From: Cyathus striatus
Lineage: Eukaryota > Basidiomycota > Agaricomycetes > Agaricales > Nidulariaceae
DNA length: 64,000 nucleotides
NCBI GenBank assembly: GCA_025738555.1
Contig: JAOVFP010000023.1
Location: 1,240,001 to 1,304,000, forward strand
Reading direction: 5' to 3'
Shown: positions 1 to 12,645 of the stretch, in pieces
Layout of the letters: every line of letters starts with the position of its first letter
Position numbering within the stretch: the first letter of the stretch is position 1
The notes under the pieces: generated by a model
What the model was told of the DNA's origin: nothing
Seen by the model: the letters and a program-made list of their open reading frames with translations, nothing else
Database searches by the model: none
Position numbers and translations under genes: made by a program

Positions 1-1348
1 CCGTGTCTGTGTTGGTATGTACACTTGGAAATGAATGGGTCAAATCACACCAAGGCGAAATGAGAACTCCCCCGGCTGGCATTGGGAGGCCAAGATCACG
101 AATCACTTGAAGAAGTGCTAGCGAAAGTCCCCCGCCTGCTGAATCCCCAGCTACAATTATGTGCGTAGGATTAACGGGGGAATGGGCTGCGCCGGGAGGT
201 GGTTCTATAAGAAATAAATCTAAGGAAACGATCAGAAAGCTGGTGGTTTGAAAGTATGAGAACGTTCATACACGCGGCAAGAGCGTCTTGAAGTGCACAT
301 GGAAACGGGTATTGAGGCGCCAGGCGGTAATTGATAGCTGTACGTGTACTGTCAGTACGCCAGGAAAGAAAAGCGCCCATGCGATCGATACACACCGAAG
401 ACACGACCATTGATCTTGCGGGCATGCCGCTGTATACTGTATCTATAGTTTTGCCTCAAAAAAATGTGTCAATGAGGTCTTCTAAATATGCACGCACCGT
501 TCCTGGTCGATACTACCAAAATAGTAACCTCCTAGAATGATGTCTGTTTAAAGGCAGGTAAATAAAACTAAGGAAAATCTCACCTCCATGAAGGTAAAAA
601 ATACATCTCATTTCATCCATTTCTGCGCGGTATACAGCAGGCTGTTCTTCGGTGGATGGAGCACCATCTTGCAACACGTCGCTTCCTCTCTGCTTCTGTT
701 GCATCTTGTATCTTCGTTTAGCCTCGCGCCAATCCTTCTTGGCTGTAATCCATTGAGCATCGATGCTAAGTATGAAGTAAACCAATGTATATGATGTGTC
801 TGTTAACAGTGAAAAAACTTACTTACCCATTAATGCCACGAACTTGCCACCATTTCACGCCTCCGACGACTCGTTTGGCTACTTCTTCTCCACCCAGGAC
901 CTGAACAAGATGGACCGCGGCTTTCTCGCACACAGATACTGGAATTATAACTCTGACTACGTGTGTCCACGGAGGAGATGGCGTCTTGGTATTCGAGAAT
1001 CCTTGAAGTTCATCTACAGTGTGACTACACGAAAACAAGGGTTCATTAAGGAACCGTGCGTATGGAATCCAATACGGCTGTCACTCACAAACTAGCGGCG
1101 TTCAAGAATGCCTAAAGGTTGTAATATAAGTTGATCCACGATGCTTATATTTCCATGGACCACAAGTAACTACGCACCTTCACCACTGTGAAAACCTGGT
1201 CATATAACACATCGTCCTGCTTCAAACGCGTCCCATTCTTCTTATCTTCAGATTCGCCTCTCAGCTGGTCCAAGTAATGTTTGACCAGCGTTTCCAGTAA
1301 GACTGGACCAACCCTCCATCCCACTTCACGTGTTAAGGAGTTGGGCAT
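1..1348 (-). CDS. Alpha/beta hydrolase (HSL/esterase-like), C-terminus off the left edge
   Basis: A multi-exon gene read leftward and cut by the window edge. The N-terminal exon starts at the ATG at 1348 ([19 protein letters not shown]) and an intron opens near 1177. Later exons give, in order, an oxyanion-hole motif YLHGG near 590, the strand [20 protein letters not shown] near 330-290, and the nucleophile elbow [13 protein letters not shown] near 150-110, followed by ISPWCDL. HGG plus GDSAGG is the signature of the hormone-sensitive-lipase-like group of alpha/beta hydrolases, so a carboxylester hydrolase role is expected. The substrate cannot be inferred. The catalytic Asp and His would lie beyond position 1. 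The exon joins between 800 and 300 were not resolved exactly. Confidence 0.85.
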
Positions 1349-1897
1349 TCCTGTTGAACTTGACTTGTGGACGGTGGGGGTCCAACCAGCAGGTGACCAC
1401 TGCTCCCAGATAAGTACTATTAATGGAGGCGAAGACAGCGCGGTCCTATGGGTATCCGTTGAGGGGAAGAAAAAGAAAGGTATGCTAACATGACCCCCTC
1501 GGGCTTGTGGACAACTTGTGGCAGTGAAATATTACGGCTTGAGATTGACCAATAGATGCTTATTGCCAATTGGTGCAATGATACATACATAGATCGTACA
1601 CACCGCTGGGCGTCGGACGTACTACGCGATCAGTTCCCCTTAGTTCATGAGGATTAAATAAATAATCTGTTGGATATACAAACGCCTCCAAGTCCGACTC
1701 GCGCTCCCGTTTTCCGTTAGACCGCGCCCGTTCGTATTCACTCAGCAGCCACCGAGGTCATACGCTCATTGCGCGGTAAAGGATAATATATCAGGAATTA
1801 CATATCTGGCCATCTGCTACAGATCTCCCGATGGGTTCCCTCCCCTCGATGATATTTCTATACGGTGTGGTTCACGCAAGAGAATCGTTTTATGTAA
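1349..1897. other. Intergenic stretch, possible kinase 5' exon
   Basis: No convincing coding segment is seen. The first recognisable kinase codon is at 1898 and has a stop just upstream in frame, so a short extra 5' exon of the kinase could lie here, but none is supported. Confidence 0.3.
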
Positions 1898-3097
1898 ATG
1901 CAAGACCTCACAGGCCAAGTTCGCAAAGTTGGAGATTACCCTTTCGCTCATGGTGGCATGGCCAATCTGTGGAAGGGTTCCTGGGCACAGGGACAAGCTG
2001 AAAAAACAGTACATAAAGGCTTTTGGCAAAGAGTCCGCCACGATATTTACATTCCAATGATCTGTAGGTTGCCATTAAAGTCATTCGAGTGACATGGCGA
2101 GAAAGGGACTCTCTGAATCGACTGAAGTTCGTAAGTGTTTTTGTCTATTCGCTCTATCGCTGACTGTTTAAAACAAAATGCCCTTGCATTTAGAAACTCG
2201 TCAGAGAAGGGCAGGTTTGGAGTAAAACCAATCATCCCAACATAACACCATTCTACGGCGTATCGTATGATGCAGACAGACCAGGTACACCTTGTCTCAT
2301 CGTTCCGTACTACTCCAACCAGGATCTTTGTTCATATATCCGAAGCAACCCTATTGTCAATCCGGTTTCGATGGTACACCCCTGCTTCCTGCGTCATGGC
2401 AATGTTTGCTTATTTCGAGTTTGGATTCTGTTAGCTTGCGCAGGTGGCGGCTGGTCTGGCGCATTTACATGCTTTGGATACCGGTCCAATTGTCCATGGA
2501 GATATAAAAGCTGTAGGCCATAATTCAGTCTGGGAACACGGATGGCATCGATGGAACTGATATTGTGTATCAGTCCAATATTCTGGTCAATGATACCAGT
2601 CAACCATGTCTGACAGATTTTGGCCTTGCGCGTATTCTTGAGGCCTCCGGTTTTACGACGAAATCTGTCGGCGGAACTTGTAGATGGATGGCATACGAAC
2701 TTCTTGTTCCAACTGAGGGAGAAGATGATGACAACTACGTCCCTCCACTGACTAAAGCCTCGGACGTTTGGGCATTTGGGATGACTATGTTGGAGGTAGT
2801 TCATTTCACTCTACATCACTTACTTAACCTTAGGGAACCTTTTCATTGCATAAGGTTCTAACTGGCCAATTACCGTTCATGAACGTGAAAAACGACTCTA
2901 CTGTTATACTGTCGATCATAAAAGGTGTGCTTCCCGCCAGGCCCGCTAAGATAGACGATGGAATGTGGAGGCTCCTGCAGCACTGCTGGAACTTTGTACC
3001 AGATAAGCGACCTTCTATGCGTGCTGCTGCGAATATTCTCGAACTTATGGTGTCCAAAAAGCTGACACCTTCTGAGGTCGACAACCTTACCCTCTAG
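1898..3097 (+). CDS. Protein kinase, TKL/tyrosine-kinase-like, agaricomycete type
   Basis: Six exons can be joined. They give the glycine loop (VGDYPFAHGGMANLWKG), the VAIK lysine, a stretch NHPNITPFYGVSY, the catalytic loop IVHGDIKA, NILVND, the metal-binding DFG (CLTDFGLA), an APE-like MAYELL, the F-helix Asp in SDVWAFG, and the C-lobe RPSMRAAANILELM. The stop is TAG at 3095-3097. HGDIK in place of HRDLK is usual in the expanded TKL-like kinases of mushrooms. All core catalytic residues are present, so it should be an active Ser/Thr or dual-specificity kinase. Introns of about 50-60 nt lie near 2008-2070, 2130-2193, 2372-2430, 2513-2570 and 2795-2860. The start at 1898 is the first Met in frame, but an upstream exon is possible. 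No regulatory domain is visible. Confidence 0.85.
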
Positions 3098-3403
3098 TCG
3101 CAGATAACTATCCTCAGGATGCAGGATCAACGTGATGTGGCGGATACAGGTGTATATAGCACTCGGACTGCCAAGTTTGTGCAGTTTTGGAAGGGTGCCT
3201 ATTTTATGGGATCTGCAAGCAACACCTATGTTCATGGCATTTATTGTAGTACCTCTAAGTTCTTACACACAGTATCATATCTTCATTTCAGGCTTTACGC
3301 TCGCATACTTACGCTATTATCTACGTCCAACATAATGTATTTATAAAACAGAATTTTAGATAATACATATACATATATATATACATTACTATACGGTTGA
3401 AAC
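3098..3403. other. Convergent intergenic region
   Basis: This separates the kinase 3' end from the GST 3' end. It has an AT-rich ATAC/ATAT dinucleotide-like run around 3360-3390. No gene is seen. Confidence 0.5.
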
Positions 3404-4350
3404 TTACGGAAGGGCTCTCCCTTCCCGTATTGCCCTTGCAGCCTGGCTCTGGGCCTCGTTTCTCAAATACCGCCCATAGATATCCACATAATTTTCCTTT
3501 ACCTACACTCTCCATCAGTATTAAACTCTTTAGGTCGCATATCAGATACTTTAAACGACTTACACTCATAGTTCTCCACACACTCTCCCTCCCCTCCACT
3601 TCCATCGCATACATTGCCCATCCCTCACCCACTCCCTCCCTACTAAATCCTCGATGTTCTCTAATAACCCAATCACGCATAATAAAAGGCGCAATCATAA
3701 CATCGACCATGTTGAACTCTTCCCCTGAAAAATATGGTCCTTTTATTTCGTTCATCAATTTCCTTAGAGCTGCATACACTTCCTCGCGGGCCTTATCCTG
3801 AGCTGAAATTTCCTGGGACTGGAGGAGATGAAAATATGGTGGCAAGAATGACTTGGTTATGTGATCTATCCATATTTTTACGTTTGCCTTGTCGATAGGA
3901 TCCTTCGGGAGTAGATAAGGAGTATGGGTCGGATATGCATCTTCAAGGAATTCACAGAGGATTTGGGATTCGTATATAGCCTTGCCGTGATACTCTATCA
4001 CTGGAACAAGACCTTTCGGGTTTATAGCTGGAAAACAATGAAGTGGTGAGATTGAAGGGGAATTGCAGTTCAATTAACGTTCAAGGATTATACCAAGGAA
4101 GGAAGGTTCTTTCTTATACGGATTGACCTCTTTATATTGATAGGGGATATGTTTCTCTTCCAAAGCTATCCACGTTCTTTGGACAAATGGACAGAACTGT
4201 GGCAGGTTTTAGTTAGCTTTAATTCGAAGTACGAAGAGAACACACCCAGCCAGAGTAGAATACAAGCTCCTGGGGATCTTGATGTGCTGTAACAATGTCT
4301 GCTGCAGGGCCTGTGGCACGCGCGAAGATGTTCTCTTCTGGAATACCCAT
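3404..4350 (-). CDS. Glutathione S-transferase, omega class (copy 1)
   Basis: Four exons. Exon 1 starts at 4350 (MGIPEENIFARATGPAADIV). Exon 2 carries the active-site motif FCPFVQRTW. Exon 3 holds NPKGLVPVIEY, the glutathione-binding YESQILCEFLEDAYP, and the helical C-terminal domain with GPYFSGEEFNMVDVMIAPF. The last exon gives DIYGRYLRNEAQSQAARAIR and stops at 3404. The CPF cysteine with the VPV cis-proline loop and the ES pair is the omega-class pattern. Such enzymes act as thioltransferases or dehydroascorbate reductases and deglutathionylate small molecules, probably in the cytosol. The neighbour at 4506-5438 is a close paralogue with the same intron pattern and orientation, so this is a tandem duplication. 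The protein continues past the exon-3 donor near 3540. Confidence 0.93.
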
Positions 4351-4505
4351 GACAGGGGATAACGAATGACATGAAAACAAGCAAATTTATAACGTGCAAT
4401 ACCACTCTATCAATAGCTCAGTGTGAAGTTTTCCACGTCTGTGGGTAGAGATAACATCCAATTCACACTGGGATACTTTACATTATAGACTGGAATGTTA
4501 TACAT

Positions 4506-5438
4506 TCAAGGCAGGATACGTCCCTCGCGAATGGCCTTTGCAACTTCGCTTTGTGTCTCGTCACGCAAGTAACGACCATAGATCTCTGTATAGTGCTCCT
4601 TGAGCTATTAGATATATTTAGCCTAGACCACAAAACGGAAGGAAAGCGATACTTACACTAGATGTCTTGACCACACTATCCCTCTTCTCAACCAAAGCAG
4701 CATACCCGACCCATTTGTCGCTAACTTCCCCCCTCTTAAACTCCCTATGATCAACGACGATGTAGTCCCTCACAATCCACGGTGCAATAGCAACATCTAC
4801 GAGCGAGAACTCGTCTCCAAAGAAATACGGGCCCTTTATGTTATCCGAGAACTGCTTAAGTGCATCGTATAGCTTCTTGCGAGCAGCATCCTGCTCCTCG
4901 GGTTCCTGGGCCTGGATGAGTCCGTGGTTTGCAGGGAGGAAGTTCTTGCTGAGGAAATCGAGCCAGATGCGAGCAATGGCGCGGTCGGCGGGTTGTTGTG
5001 GAAGGAGGTGGTGTTCGTACTCTGGGTAAGCCTCTTCAAGGAATTCGCAAATGATGAGGGACTCATAGATTGCCTTGCCACCGTATTCGATGGCTGGAAC
5101 GAGGCCTTTAGGGTTAATTGCTGGGTGAACGGCGTTGTGAGTGAGCAGGAGATGTGATACACAGGAGATATGGTACCTAGGAAGTGAGGTTCTTTCTTGT
5201 AAGGATTGACTTCCTTATACTGGTAAGGAATGCCTTTCTCTTCGAGGGTGATCCAGGTTCTTTGTACAAAGGGACAGAACTAGAGTGCAACGCTTTGGAA
5301 CATGTATAGTCGACAAGACACTCTAATACTTACCCAGGCGGCATATAAAATCATTTCCTGAGGGTCCTGATGAGCAGCAACGATTTTCTCTGCGTCGCCG
5401 GTAGCATGAGGGAATACTTGTTCGTCTGGAATGCCCAT
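4506..5438 (-). CDS. Glutathione S-transferase, omega class (copy 2)
   Basis: Starts at 5438 (MGIPDEQVFPHATGDAEKIV) and stops with TGA at 4506-4508. The four-exon structure matches the neighbouring copy. It carries FCPFVQRTW with the catalytic Cys, NPKGLVPAIEY, YESLIICEFLEEAYPEYE, GPYFFGDEFSLVDVAIAPW and a C-terminal exon EIYGRYLRDETQSEVAKAIR. Omega GSTs transfer or remove glutathione through a cysteine rather than a tyrosine or serine. The two copies differ most in exon 1 and in the C-terminal helical domain that forms the hydrophobic substrate site, which fits divergence in substrate range (inference). Its 5' end faces the TRAPPC11 gene across 479 bp. Confidence 0.93.
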
Positions 5439-5917
5439 GGCGATGCTATGTACGAATGGTTCTTGAAGGTCATGATAATGGGCGATGATATATAGTACTT
5501 GGTCGAGAAAGAGGATTTGTCAGGAAGAAATGGACGTATGTCGTCGGTTTGAAGTCGTTATCATTATTCGTCAGTTTTGTCGTCTTGCGAGTTATTGATA
5601 TCAATAATATTCTGACCAAGGATGGCTGCCAGCTTACTTTTGGCTTATGCATTGTTGAGCTTTGTAACTAAACTTTCCAATCACGCATCTAAAAATAACT
5701 TGCACATCGCGCTCACCGTCTTTCCCGCTAGACGACGTTCCGGCTTCCAATCTACTACGCACTTCCCCTTTCATCATTTCATGTCCTTCATCGATATCTC
5801 TGATACAATATTCACGCTGAAGTCAAGGATCAACGCAAAATCAATGCTAGACCTCTAAAGGCTTCATCTACCTAGTTCAATCAGAAAGCTACACGCAATA
5901 CGCTCATATCTCGCACC
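5439..5917. promoter_or_regulatory. Divergent intergenic region, GST copy 2 / TRAPPC11
   Basis: The 479 bp between the two start codons must contain both promoters. No specific binding site is claimed. Confidence 0.4.
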
Positions 5918-8900
5918 ATGAATTCCTATCCACCAGAACTCCTTGCCCAGCTCGCGCCAGTAATGTTTGCTGCAGGCCTCGACGCGCCTCAAGCTCCCGC
6001 AGACTCTTCAGGAGCACCCCCAAGCAAACCAACAGACCCTTTCCAGCTTCTCTCTCTTCGGCTCCGCGAGGCTCTCCTTTCCCAACGCAAACCTGCCATC
6101 TGGAATCCTGAGAAGAACAAAACGTTCCAAGTAATACTCGTAGATAAAAGTGTGCAATTTCCACCTCGGAAGCTCGCTCCTCCAGAGGATCCTCAATATG
6201 CAAACTCACACTCCCCACTGTCGCCGCTGACTCCATCGTCGCCACTACATCCTGATGGCCTCATCGCCCCGATATGGATAAGAAAACATACCACGCTTCT
6301 TCCTAGTGTTTTCGTTCTGTTCCTTCGCATCTTTGAGTTCCACCAACCACAGGGGAAAGCACCGCTCGATATTCCGGATACAGAGCGGGAACAAGAAGAG
6401 CGAAGACGGGATACAGAAATGGCAGCTGAAATTGCTTTAAGGAAGAAGGCAACTAACGACAGGGGAATCAAACTAACAGTGGTGTTGATGGCTAGTAGGA
6501 AGATGTTAGGTGCGCGCTGTTGCTCTGTCGGTGGCTTGAAACTAAAATATTGAAAACGAAGATGATCCGACACTCGATAACAGGCTGACATATATACGAC
6601 GACAGAGTGGTTTAGATTCCAGAGCAGCGTTGTTTGTCCTAAGCCCCGTTAGTGCATCTGAACTCGGTGACTTCGTCCGCAGGTCCGCGTTCAATCTTGA
6701 AACTCTCCCGTCAATACTTAGCTGTCTTATTATAGCCTTCAACAAGCTCTGTACGAACCTGCCCTAGAATACTATACCTTGCACTCTAAACGCGTACGTC
6801 GCAAACGTAATCGCCACTCCACCATCGCACCCCATCCTCCCCTAGGGCTTACGACAAACATAAATATCGCGCGTCCGCTACGCCCAGAAGGATGGACAGT
6901 GCGGTACGAGTATAAGATGGCTTGTTTTGCCGAGTTTCGTGGAGAAGACGAGGTCGCGCTGAAGCACTACCAGGACGCGTACGGGTCGCTTGCGCTGATG
7001 TTTGGGTCCACTGCCATTTTGCCTCCCAGGACAAAGAGGTGGGCAGAGGCGAAGGTGTTAGCTGATTGCATCAATATTAAGGCGAGAGGTTTACGCAGAT
7101 TTTTTTTCTTAGTAGCTATACTGACAGTATCTCATCTTAGATTGTGAAGCTGTATCTCTACAATAATGAACACGCTCTCGCCCTCTCACATCACAACTCT
7201 CACATGCGCAAGTTTGGTGACTTCTCTCGCGGATGGGGCATAGGCGAAGAAACATTCGAGTTTTGGAGCTGGTTAGCTAGACAGTGAGCCTTTCCCTATC
7301 TTCGCTCCGTTCACACTCTGACAGATCCACACAGACATAGAGTGTTCGCTGAATTACTCGAACAAGGAACCAGGAATACGCTAACTATTCCTATACATAA
7401 ACCTTCTCAAGTCACTTCGTCATCAGCAAACACGAACCTTGCATCGTCACAGTTCCTTCCTCCACCTGTAATGGGGATTAACCCTAGCCACGCGCTACAA
7501 CATCCAGGGTTTTATTATTATATGGCAGCGAAGTGTACTGAATTTAGGAGGGCGAGGTTTAGTGCTGCATTGGAAGCCGAGGTGCGTTCAATACGTTTTA
7601 TTATGTTAAATATGGCGAGTCTCATTTTGCGGGTATTATGTAACTAGTTGAGCCACCATCCAGTTACGCTCTCACCTGGATTCACAAACGAGAAGAAAGT
7701 TGATCACTTGAGTTTGATTCTGGAGGTGCATAATTCGTTCTTCTAATACTATCCCGCTGCTAACACCAGTCCGATAGTTGTACACCAAAGCATACGAATT
7801 ATTTAAAAAGTACTCTCCAATTGGACAAGATGAGCAGGCGCAGAACCAAACGCAGGGACGTTTGACTCTGTGGATTGCATATCGGATTGCAGATACGTAT
7901 TATGACTGGGGGAAGTTTGATATGGCTGTTCGGTGTGCTTTTCCCTCGTTTTCCGATCTTTCCATCCGGATGACTCATGCTTTTGTAGATTCTTCGAACG
8001 CATTGCTAAGACTTATCGTCGCGAAAAATGGGATTCGATGCTTCGTCCTTTACTGGCGACGTGGTACTCCTGTGCACAACAACTGGGTGATGTAGAGCTT
8101 AGCATAAAGCTACTGGTTGAGATGCTCGGTCATGGTTTGTTTGTGTTCTTCTTTCTTTTCTCTGTAAAGACTGATCGGAATGGGGGATGCTAGATGCTGC
8201 AGATGACGAAGATCCAAGTTCGTTAGAGGATGATTTGGTTGCCGTTTTGAAGGCAGGTCTTCATATCAAATGTGGAAATATGTACTAATAGATGTTGGCT
8301 CAGAGTACTGTCTCAGCATCTACAGACGAACCCCTCGTTATAGACTTACCGGAGTCTCAACCTATTTGTATGTTTTTATATTTTTCTCTCCAAGTACTGA
8401 CATACGAACCCCTCCAGTCGATTCAAATGTAGTCTTTTGGTCTTCTGATATTCGTGTCGGCGAGCGCGCCGCATTTCAGCTGTCCCTCACTGCCCCTAGA
8501 CATATTCTCGTATCATCCATCCCATTCTCTTCTCTTCTCGTGTATTTCTCTGACACCGACACTCCACTTGTTGTCAAGCACACACCTTCGTCCGAGGCAC
8601 CTAAACCAGGGCATGTACAGATAGTGGGCGTGGGAAACATTGATGTTTCTGTGGAAGATGAAGAGGAGAAACTGAGAGAAGTAAAGGCTGATTTGAGGTG
8701 GGGTCTTGGGAGTATGATTGTGTTTTCCGGGACAATGGAGTCGGACGTTCCGACAGTTTTGAAGGTACACCCAAACTTATGACAGTATGTTTTGTATTGA
8801 CAGTGATCTCATTTCAATAGATAACCAAGCTGGTGTTGAGAGTATCTGAGAATTCGTGGAAAGTGGAGATCCCTTTCCATCCTTGTATCTCGAGGCAACC

Positions 8901-10530
8901 GTCTACGCGATCTGGACAATGGCTCGGATCAGTTTACCCCCCCAGGTTTGTGCCAGTGAAGAGAGAAGAGTACTCTTCAGCTGTGTAGGTTTTCTTTCCG
9001 GGTGTTTATCTAGGATTGATATTAATGTACATTTTAGCGTGAAGCACCGCCCACACAGTTTATCTATCGACTTTATTCATAAAGCTCCCGCATATCTGGA
9101 CGAAGACTATCCTATAGTGATTCAAGTTACAAATACGGATAACAGACCTCTTGAAGTGGTGGTCGACATATTGCTACAGCCAACGGAGGTCGATGATGCT
9201 AGTACGTACTTTGTACTATATATAGTGTGGTTGCGCTCATTCGTCACCCAGTAAACTCGATACGTGTCGATGAGCGACGTACAATGAGCTTTATCAAAGG
9301 TGTTCAATTCGGCTTACTAGCTCCCGATGCTACCGTTTCGAAGACACTACATCTTATTAACACAGGATCAGCTGCGGACAGGATGCTTGATTTTTCCGTT
9401 AGATCGAAAATTCATGAAGATGAGGACGAGGAGGACGAGGAAGGTGAAGAACAGGAAAACGAGGTGCAGGATGTTATGGAACACCTCGAAACCATCGTTG
9501 TGCCTACTGTCGAAGCATTCAAGGTTACACAAAATGTTACCTACCGTCGTTCATTGGATGAATGGGCAGGGCAGGCGGATTTGAGAACGTTCAACGAGGG
9601 TTATTGGGATGATAGGCGAGGCGGGGAAGCGTTCGTTAGTTTCAAGCTAGAATGCACTGGGCCATCTGGAGTCGAGGTGGACAAAGTGGGACTGGAGAGA
9701 GAAGTAAGTGTACTACATGCTGGTGTCCTGGAAATATTGCATAGATATTAACAACAAGTTGCAGGATCACGAGAACGCGAGGATTATTGATTCATCTATT
9801 GACGAAGACGAGGGGTTGGCTTCTGAGTATCTTCCAGGCGACGAGCTCGGTGGTTTCTGTCGCATAAGCCTAGCACAGCCTGACAATGGACTTTCAACGA
9901 ACAAGCCTATTACTGGGCCCGGGAGATTTGTTGTAAAGTGGAGAAGGTAAAATATTTCACAGAAACACGACACCGAGTGCTAATGAAGTCTGCAGGGTTC
10001 TTGACGACGGAGGACGAGGAAGCCTTGCAACAAGCATATTTCCCCTATCGTCATTGCAGCTTCTACCAGAAGAAGTTATTGCCCTCCTTGATATTCCAAC
10101 AACAGCCAAACTCCACGTTCCTGCAACACTACAACTGATTCTACGTAACTATCACCCCACACGATCAGCCAACATCACCGTTCAGCTTGAGACGGATTCC
10201 TTAGATGCCTTCGTCGTTGCTGGCCTACGAAGTGGACGCGTTCCTGTTCTTCTACCTGGTGCGGAAGAGAGGCTAGTGTGGAAGATAATACCGCTAGAGT
10301 GCGGATATGTTCGCGTTCCTCAGATCAAGGTATTCGACAGGCGGAGGGTTATCTCAGCAGTGCATGAACAGCAGCCTCCTACTGGCCCAGAAGCTATTGG
10401 AGACGCTGTGAAGGTGATTGACTTGAGGCGAGATCAAACAGCTCCTTTTGAGAAAGCTGGGAATGAAGTGGTGAAGGCCGTCGATTTCGTAGAACCACGT
10501 AGCCATAACACAGTTCTTGTATTACCTTAA
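5918..10530 (+). CDS. TRAPPC11: TRAPP complex subunit 11-like protein (foie gras and gryzun domains)
   Basis: A long gene with many short introns, from ATG at 5918 to TAA at 10528-10530. The N-terminal part contains LRLREALLSQRKPAIWNPEK, VILVDKSVQFPPRKLAPPED and IWIRKHTTLLPSVFVLFLRI. Then come WTVRYEYKMACFAEFRGED near 6900, the HALALSHHNSHMRKFGDFSR segment near 7180-7220, and HPGFYYYMAAKCTEFRRARF near 7500. Together these are the foie gras region of TRAPPC11. The second half (about 8400-10530) is beta-rich with an acidic insert (EDEDEEDEEGEEQE) near 9420 and ends in a gryzun-like trafficking domain (FVEPRSHNTVLVLP). TRAPPC11 is a peripheral Golgi subunit of the TRAPPIII tethering complex acting in ER-to-Golgi traffic and autophagy. 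Exon boundaries were only partly resolved. The family call is firm. Confidence 0.9.
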
Positions 10531-12323
10531 TTTTCAATTTTTCTTCGAAATCCTATTTCTACTTAATTTTCCCAAAGTCTCATCGTTATGTGTGAGGTAC
10601 ATCGCTTGAAGTTTAGGAGTTAAAATAGAAGTGGTGTATATTATAATGATTATGCTTAATACATTGATTTAACTACGACATGACACTTACTTGTGATAAT
10701 TCAAGGGCGCGCGAATTTCTGTAAGAAAATATAATCAGTAAATGTTTAAGGATCGAACCATTAATGACCCTCAGCGAACATAGTTGTCCGTCATAACATA
10801 AAGTTAGGACATATGCTTGTATTGTTTTGAAACATCATTGGGAAAAAGAAATTTATATAAAAATCGACTTACCATGTAAAAACCACATCCCGCCTACATG
10901 AATAGAAAGTACACCTTTTAAAATGAAGAACAGTTAGAAACTGAACAAATGCCTAGGATGAGATAGTGCTTCGGCGGGTGGTGTGTGTTAGTAATGGGCC
11001 CACTTTATTTATGTCGCCCACTAACGGATTCGTCACAAGCCGCCCTAGGCAGTAACTATACTCACATACACAGGATATCTAAAGAAAAGTTGTGAGTTTA
11101 CGGTTTACGTTGTCATTAAAAAGGTATGACAAGAATCGAAAAAAGGAAAGGCTCAGTTGGTGATGCATGTTACGACGAGGATCATCGAAAAAACGTCACC
11201 GAGTCGAAAGTATGGAAAGGTATCATCATCGCCGAAGTGAAATGTGGGCACCATGAAGAAAAGGAATGCTCACCATCTGCCGATATTACATATTTTTGAA
11301 AGATATCGAGACAATGTCGAAGAGGCTCGAAGGGACGCGGTTGTGGCTGGTTTACGGACACGACCAATTTTCGTTTTGGTCACTAGCTTTTAGTCTCCGC
11401 CAACGTTTCCAGCGGAGCTCAAATATAACTGTACAGCTTGCTTTTATTCAAGTTTTTCGCCTATATTTTTCTCACCTCTCTCAAGCACACCGTCGACTAC
11501 CTCAACCCCAACACATCAGCGACATTATAAGGTGAGCACCTATTCCTTTTTCTTCTCATGATGCAACCAAACTTTTCAGTTCTGCTTCCGAATGAGAGAG
11601 TCAACCTCTTGTGGAAACCTTTTACCAAAAACTCTTTCTGATCTTCTGTTTATACTTTGAAGTTCTTCAGGTTTACTGATTGCTATTATCCCTAGACTGC
11701 ACTTTTTTATGACGTTCATGTCCCTGGCTTGCACAGTAAGTTTTATCTTTCCCCTATTCCTGCGCGATGAAAACCAAGTTCATCCATTCTTTGAATTACC
11801 TGTTTCTTCGTGATTGTCTTTGAGCTGCGTCTTTATGGCGTCGTGCCACCTACGTCGTTCTGATGTAGGTGTGCTGGTTCGGACATTCATGCAGGACAGG
11901 GGACAAGAAAATATCGGCTTCTCTGATCCTTTTTATAATAATTTTTTTAGATGTGATTGCTGACTTGTTATATGCAGCTAGCGTACGTGTTTCAGTGAAG
12001 TATATGTTACTTGTAGCCGGTAGAAGACGCAGCATATTTTTTGATATCAATAATTCTTCGTGACTATACTTCTGAATTTGAGCGGCTTTAATGGATTCAT
12101 TGGCTATCTGAACGCAGCCAAGATTTAAATTCATATGCATATTTGCATACTTACGAACGAATATTTGAATTATGAGAGTAATAGATGCTTAGAAAATGTT
12201 TTACTCAAACTGCAATTGGAATGAACAAGTAATCCAGAACATCGAATTTGAGCAAAGTCAGTGTGTCATTCCTTTTCTATTATTGTAGTGGTAACTGGGT
12301 CATAGAAGATGATCTAAAGTCAA
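10531..12323. other. Long intergenic region without recognised genes
   Basis: About 1.8 kb between the 3' ends of TRAPPC11 and ATP18. It is AT-rich with only short unconvincing open frames on both strands. No RNA gene or transposon remnant was recognised. Confidence 0.4.
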
Positions 12324-12645
12324 CTAGTGCAGCGACTCCTTAGCAATCTGGGCTGCGTAGGGGTTGCGGGGATCGTTGCGCCATTCAGCAGCTATGCGAC
12401 AGAAGAATAAAAATCAGTGCGAAGCGCTACTGAGAAAGCAACAACCCCGGCACGTACAACGAACACCGGATTCCTGAGCCTTAGAAACAAGGTACATGGT
12501 GATGGCACCAGCAGCCATGAAAGGCCAGAGGGGTTTAGCAACCTGGGGCAAAGGACAGAAAGTAGTCAGGTCCATTGTCGGGAACGCGTTCGGAGAAAAA
12601 ATAACGCACGGGAGTGGGCCATTTGCGCATACCGAGGAAAGCCAT
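12324..12645 (-). CDS. ATP18: Mitochondrial F1Fo ATP synthase subunit J (i/j)
   Basis: A tiny three-exon gene, missed by any ORF length cut-off. Exon 1 (12645-12610) encodes MAFLGMRKWPTP. Exon 2 begins at 12542 and encodes VAKPLWPFMAAGAITMYLVS then KAQESGVR. The final exon encodes AEWRNDPRNPYAAQIAKES and a short end, stopping with TAG at 12324. The predicted length is 62 residues, close to yeast Atp18 (59). The order WPTP / KPLWPF / single membrane helix / EWRNDPRNPYA is the fungal subunit J pattern. The protein spans the inner mitochondrial membrane once and sits at the dimer interface of the Fo part. Introns are GT-AG, the first 12543-12609. The gene shares a 324-bp divergent promoter region with VPS11. 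Confidence 0.9.
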
